36,349 nucleotides of DNA from Candidatus Cloacimonadota bacterium (GTDB lineage: Bacteria; Cloacimonadota; Cloacimonadia; Cloacimonadales; Cloacimonadaceae), in the NCBI GenBank assembly GCA_030154085.1, contig JASKKR010000022.1, positions 1 through 36,349 of the forward strand. The letters are read 5' to 3'. This document shows, piece by piece, positions 34,331 to 36,349 of this stretch. The notes beneath the pieces are model-generated. The model saw only the letters and a list, made by a program, of their open reading frames with translations. It was not told the origin of the DNA and did no database searches. Numbering within the stretch: position 1 is the stretch's first letter; each line of letters starts with the position of its first letter. Position numbers and translations under genes: made by a program.

Positions 34331-36061
34331 ATGGCGAGCAAGAGCAGCGCCGCGTATTATCGTGACCTTAAAGATATGTCTCCCATCCGTGCTATTGCGG
34401 AGACATTGTTGAACAACCATCTCGTACGTAAGATTGATATCAGAGAGGCTTATCAGATGGCCTCGAAACAGCCGGGAGTGACGATCACAGATCTGCCAAT
34501 GTGCCCGGAATTTGTAAAACTACACAATCTCCCCAAAGATTCTAAAGTCTTGGACGATTGCCATGGTATGATCATCGGGCGGACCGCCAAAGCAAGACGT
34601 TTTTACAATAGACTGGATGCGTTAAACAAAAACAAACTGGAAGGAGACTTTCGCGAAGCTGTCTGGCAAATGCAACACTATCCTTTGATCAAAGCAGAAG
34701 CTGTCTTGGGAATGGACGAAGATCTGATGATCAAAGCTACTTTCATCACTACTGAAAGCGATGTGATGAACCTCTTCAATTGGCTCTTAAACTTTACCCC
34801 TTATGATTCTATAAAGGATAGATATGAGGCAAGCCGCCCGCTCCCGATCCAGGACATCATTCTAATTGGTTTCAACGAATGGACTTGTAATGACCCCTTC
34901 TATAACAATGTAGGAGCGCCTCAATTAGCTTTGGTCGATGAAAAGCACAATGTAATAGTTAATTTCGGCATGCGCTATTTTGGCGAACGGAAAAAGGGGA
35001 CACTTACCCTAGCATGGACTTCTGGTATCAGGATTGGAATGGCTGCCTGTCACGGCGGAATTAAAGAGATTGATTTTGGCTCCTGTGAAGATGATGTATA
35101 TCACAAATTAGGGAAAAGGTCCATCGCTTTCTACGGACTTTCTGGAACTGGAAAATCCAGCCACACAAATTCTCATGACAATGGCGGAACTTTACCCAAA
35201 GGCTTCACTAAGGTTGTATTGCATGATGATGCCTTTCAGATTGACTTGGAAAATAAAGTATGCCGAGCTTGGGAACCTACTTTATTTGATAAGACAGATT
35301 CTCGCCCTGTTGACCATCCTGATTGGGCATACACTCTCTCCGTAATGAATCATGCAGTTGTTGAGGTGAATGGCAAACGCCTTCCTGTAGGGCAGGATTT
35401 GCGCAATCAAAATGGGAGAGCTTTACTTGATCGTAGTCTTTTGGGTAACTACGTAAATCGTTGCAGATTCCCCAAAGCTCTTGTGTGGCTGATGAAAGAC
35501 AGTGTCCTGCCACCTATCCTAAAACTTGAAGATAAGTACCTGGCTATAGCCATGGGTGCCGCTCTTATGACTCAAAGAAATAGAGCTGAAAATGTCACTG
35601 AAGAAGAACTAAATAAACTCGTTTTTGAACCTTTTGCTAACCCATTTAGAGTATACGAGCTCTATCGAGATGTCGAAGCTTTTCTGCGCGTTGCTGAGGA
35701 AGGAGCTGACTTCTATTGTTTCAACTCTCGAGGATATTGGAAAGAGTCAGACGCAAAGCTAGAAGCTATTCCTCTTAAAACTTCGCTCACTTTGCAAACT
35801 GCTGTTCTGACCGATCAAATCGAGTGGGAAGCGTGGGAAATCATTCCTAATGCCATGATACCTACCCAGGAATCCATAGAGAAAATTCTCCCAGGATACT
35901 ATGAACTTTATCATCCCACAAAACGAGAGAACTTTGACAAATACGTTGCAACCTTAAAGGATAGATTTCAACAACGTATCAACTTTCTCGCCCAAAGCGA
36001 CCTAAAGGAAAAGCCGGAATTGCAACAGCGCCTCTTAGAGTCTCTAACGATAAACGCATAA
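34331..36061 (+). CDS. Divergent ATP-type phosphoenolpyruvate carboxykinase
   Basis: A 576-aa protein of the PEPCK superfamily, which interconverts oxaloacetate and phosphoenolpyruvate with a nucleotide. Kept motifs are GERKKG at 218-223 (usual GEMKKG), P-loop GLSGTGKSSHT with Lys275, and the metal-binding HDD at 298-300. Changes from the common ATP enzymes are SSHT in place of TTLS after the P-loop, and HDDAFQID in place of GDDEHGW. The N-terminal 200 residues fit poorly to the standard enzyme. I chose ATG at 34331 because GGAGG is five bases upstream. An ATG at 34319 has no ribosome site. It may have its own promoter. A strong terminator follows. Confidence 0.75.
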   Translation: MASKSSAAYYRDLKDMSPIRAIAETLLNNHLVRKIDIREAYQMASKQPGVTITDLPMCPEFVKLHNLPKDSKVLDDCHGMIIGRTAKARRFYNRLDALNKNKLEGDFREAVWQMQHYPLIKAEAVLGMDEDLMIKATFITTESDVMNLFNWLLNFTPYDSIKDRYEASRPLPIQDIILIGFNEWTCNDPFYNNVGAPQLALVDEKHNVIVNFGMRYFGERKKGTLTLAWTSGIRIGMAACHGGIKEIDFGSCEDDVYHKLGKRSIAFYGLSGTGKSSHTNSHDNGGTLPKGFTKVVLHDDAFQIDLENKVCRAWEPTLFDKTDSRPVDHPDWAYTLSVMNHAVVEVNGKRLPVGQDLRNQNGRALLDRSLLGNYVNRCRFPKALVWLMKDSVLPPILKLEDKYLAIAMGAALMTQRNRAENVTEEELNKLVFEPFANPFRVYELYRDVEAFLRVAEEGADFYCFNSRGYWKESDAKLEAIPLKTSLTLQTAVLTDQIEWEAWEIIPNAMIPTQESIEKILPGYYELYHPTKRENFDKYVATLKDRFQQRINFLAQSDLKEKPELQQRLLESLTINA

Positions 36062-36090
36062 TATAGCATAAGCAATCCCGAAGTAGATTA

Positions 36091-36118
36091 AAGCCGAGAT
36101 TTCACTCTCGGCTTTTTT
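36091..36118 (+). terminator. Rho-independent terminator after the PEPCK gene
   Basis: A perfect 9-bp stem, AAGCCGAGA (36091-36099) with TCTCGGCTT (36106-36114), encloses a 6-base loop and runs into six T residues (36113-36118), 29 bp after the stop codon. Confidence 0.93.
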
Positions 36119-36258
36119 GCTTTGGGCAATTATTTACTCTTTAAAAAGAAAGCTTATTCCCATACCCAAATTTTGCTATTGCTGCCATTAGGCGGAAGAT
36201 TCTCATGCACCTCTCATAAGCTTGCTTTTTCTGAGCATGGTGTCGTGAGTGGGGAGAT

Positions 36259-36294
36259 AAAAAAATCCTGCCCCGATTTGCACCGAGGCAGGAT
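36259..36294 (-). terminator. Rho-independent terminator of the minus-strand gene at the right edge
   Basis: Read leftwards, ATCCTGCC (36294-36287) pairs with GGCAGGAT (36272-36265) in an 8-bp stem, with two further GC pairs nearer the loop. Seven T residues follow (complement of A at 36265-36259). It lies 22 bp after the partial gene's stop. Confidence 0.88.
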
Positions 36295-36316
36295 ATATCA
36301 GAGCCTGAGCTCTTTG

Positions 36317-36349
36317 TTATTCCATTAGCATCATCTTGCGCGTCTGAAT
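36317..36349 (-). CDS. C-terminal end of a minus-strand gene (partial)
   Basis: The last ten codons of a gene entering from the right edge read IQTRKMMLME before a TAA at 36319-36317. The frame is supported by the terminator just beyond it. The short basic then hydrophobic ending (RKMMLME) resembles the final strand of sorting-type C-terminal domains of secreted FCB proteins, and is comparable to the ending of the PorU-like protein here. Ten residues are too few for a firm identity. Confidence 0.55.
   Translation of the reverse strand: MQTRKMMLME

Overview
The window looks like a chromosomal segment of a moderately AT-rich, Gram-negative, probably anaerobic bacterium of the FCB (Fibrobacterota-Chlorobiota-Bacteroidota) side of the tree. 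A Candidatus Cloacimonadota-type genome is my best guess. This rests on a gingipain-type PorU-like protein with a C-terminal sorting-type domain, a Bacteroides-like serine palmitoyltransferase homologue, phosphate butyryltransferase, and a poly-gamma-glutamate (PgsB/PgsC/PgsW) locus. Strong Shine-Dalgarno sites and TTGACA/TATAAA promoters argue against Bacteroidota proper. No rRNA, tRNA, CRISPR, IS element or phage gene was seen. The taxonomy is inference.

Layout. (1) 776-7192, plus strand: a tight operon of a polyprenyl synthase with degenerate Asp motifs, a PHP phosphatase (CpsB/YwqE type), an NAD-dependent epimerase, a methyltransferase-like protein, a flippase-like membrane protein, a MoxR ATPase and a secreted beta-propeller. 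It is probably an envelope or lipid-linked glycan locus. (2) 7564-18141, minus strand: one long, nearly gapless transcription unit read leftwards from a near-consensus promoter at 18168-18196. Its order is acylphosphatase, LysM/M23 peptidase, sigma-70 factor, phosphate butyryltransferase, rlmH, a 50-aa OadG-like membrane protein (not previously listed as an ORF), PorU-like C25 protein, cysS, an anchored NHL propeller and a kinase-fold protein. (3) 18733-24834, minus strand: pgsB-pgsC-pgsW, a secreted protein, an outer-membrane beta-barrel, an acidic small protein and gpsA. I read this as a diderm poly-gamma-glutamate synthesis and export locus. (4) 25122-29066: a DUF4405-like membrane protein, a FabK/nitronate-monooxygenase-like flavoprotein with a Cys cluster, and a PTS EIIA / CPA2 antiporter / PII-like trio. 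(5) 29731-36061, plus strand: a small membrane protein, surE, pcm, a cyclic-nucleotide-binding-domain protein, an AI-2E/PerM transporter, a serine palmitoyltransferase-like enzyme and a divergent PEP carboxykinase. A strong terminator follows. The right edge holds the last codons and terminator of a minus-strand gene.

Three copies of a roughly 85-bp palindromic repeat lie in the long intergenic gaps (7331, 18374, 29232), and a separate 72-bp hairpin sits at 25522-25593. The strongest candidates for something undescribed are the outer-membrane and secreted partners of the Pgs locus, the catalytically degraded prenyl synthase at the head of the first operon, and the repeat family.
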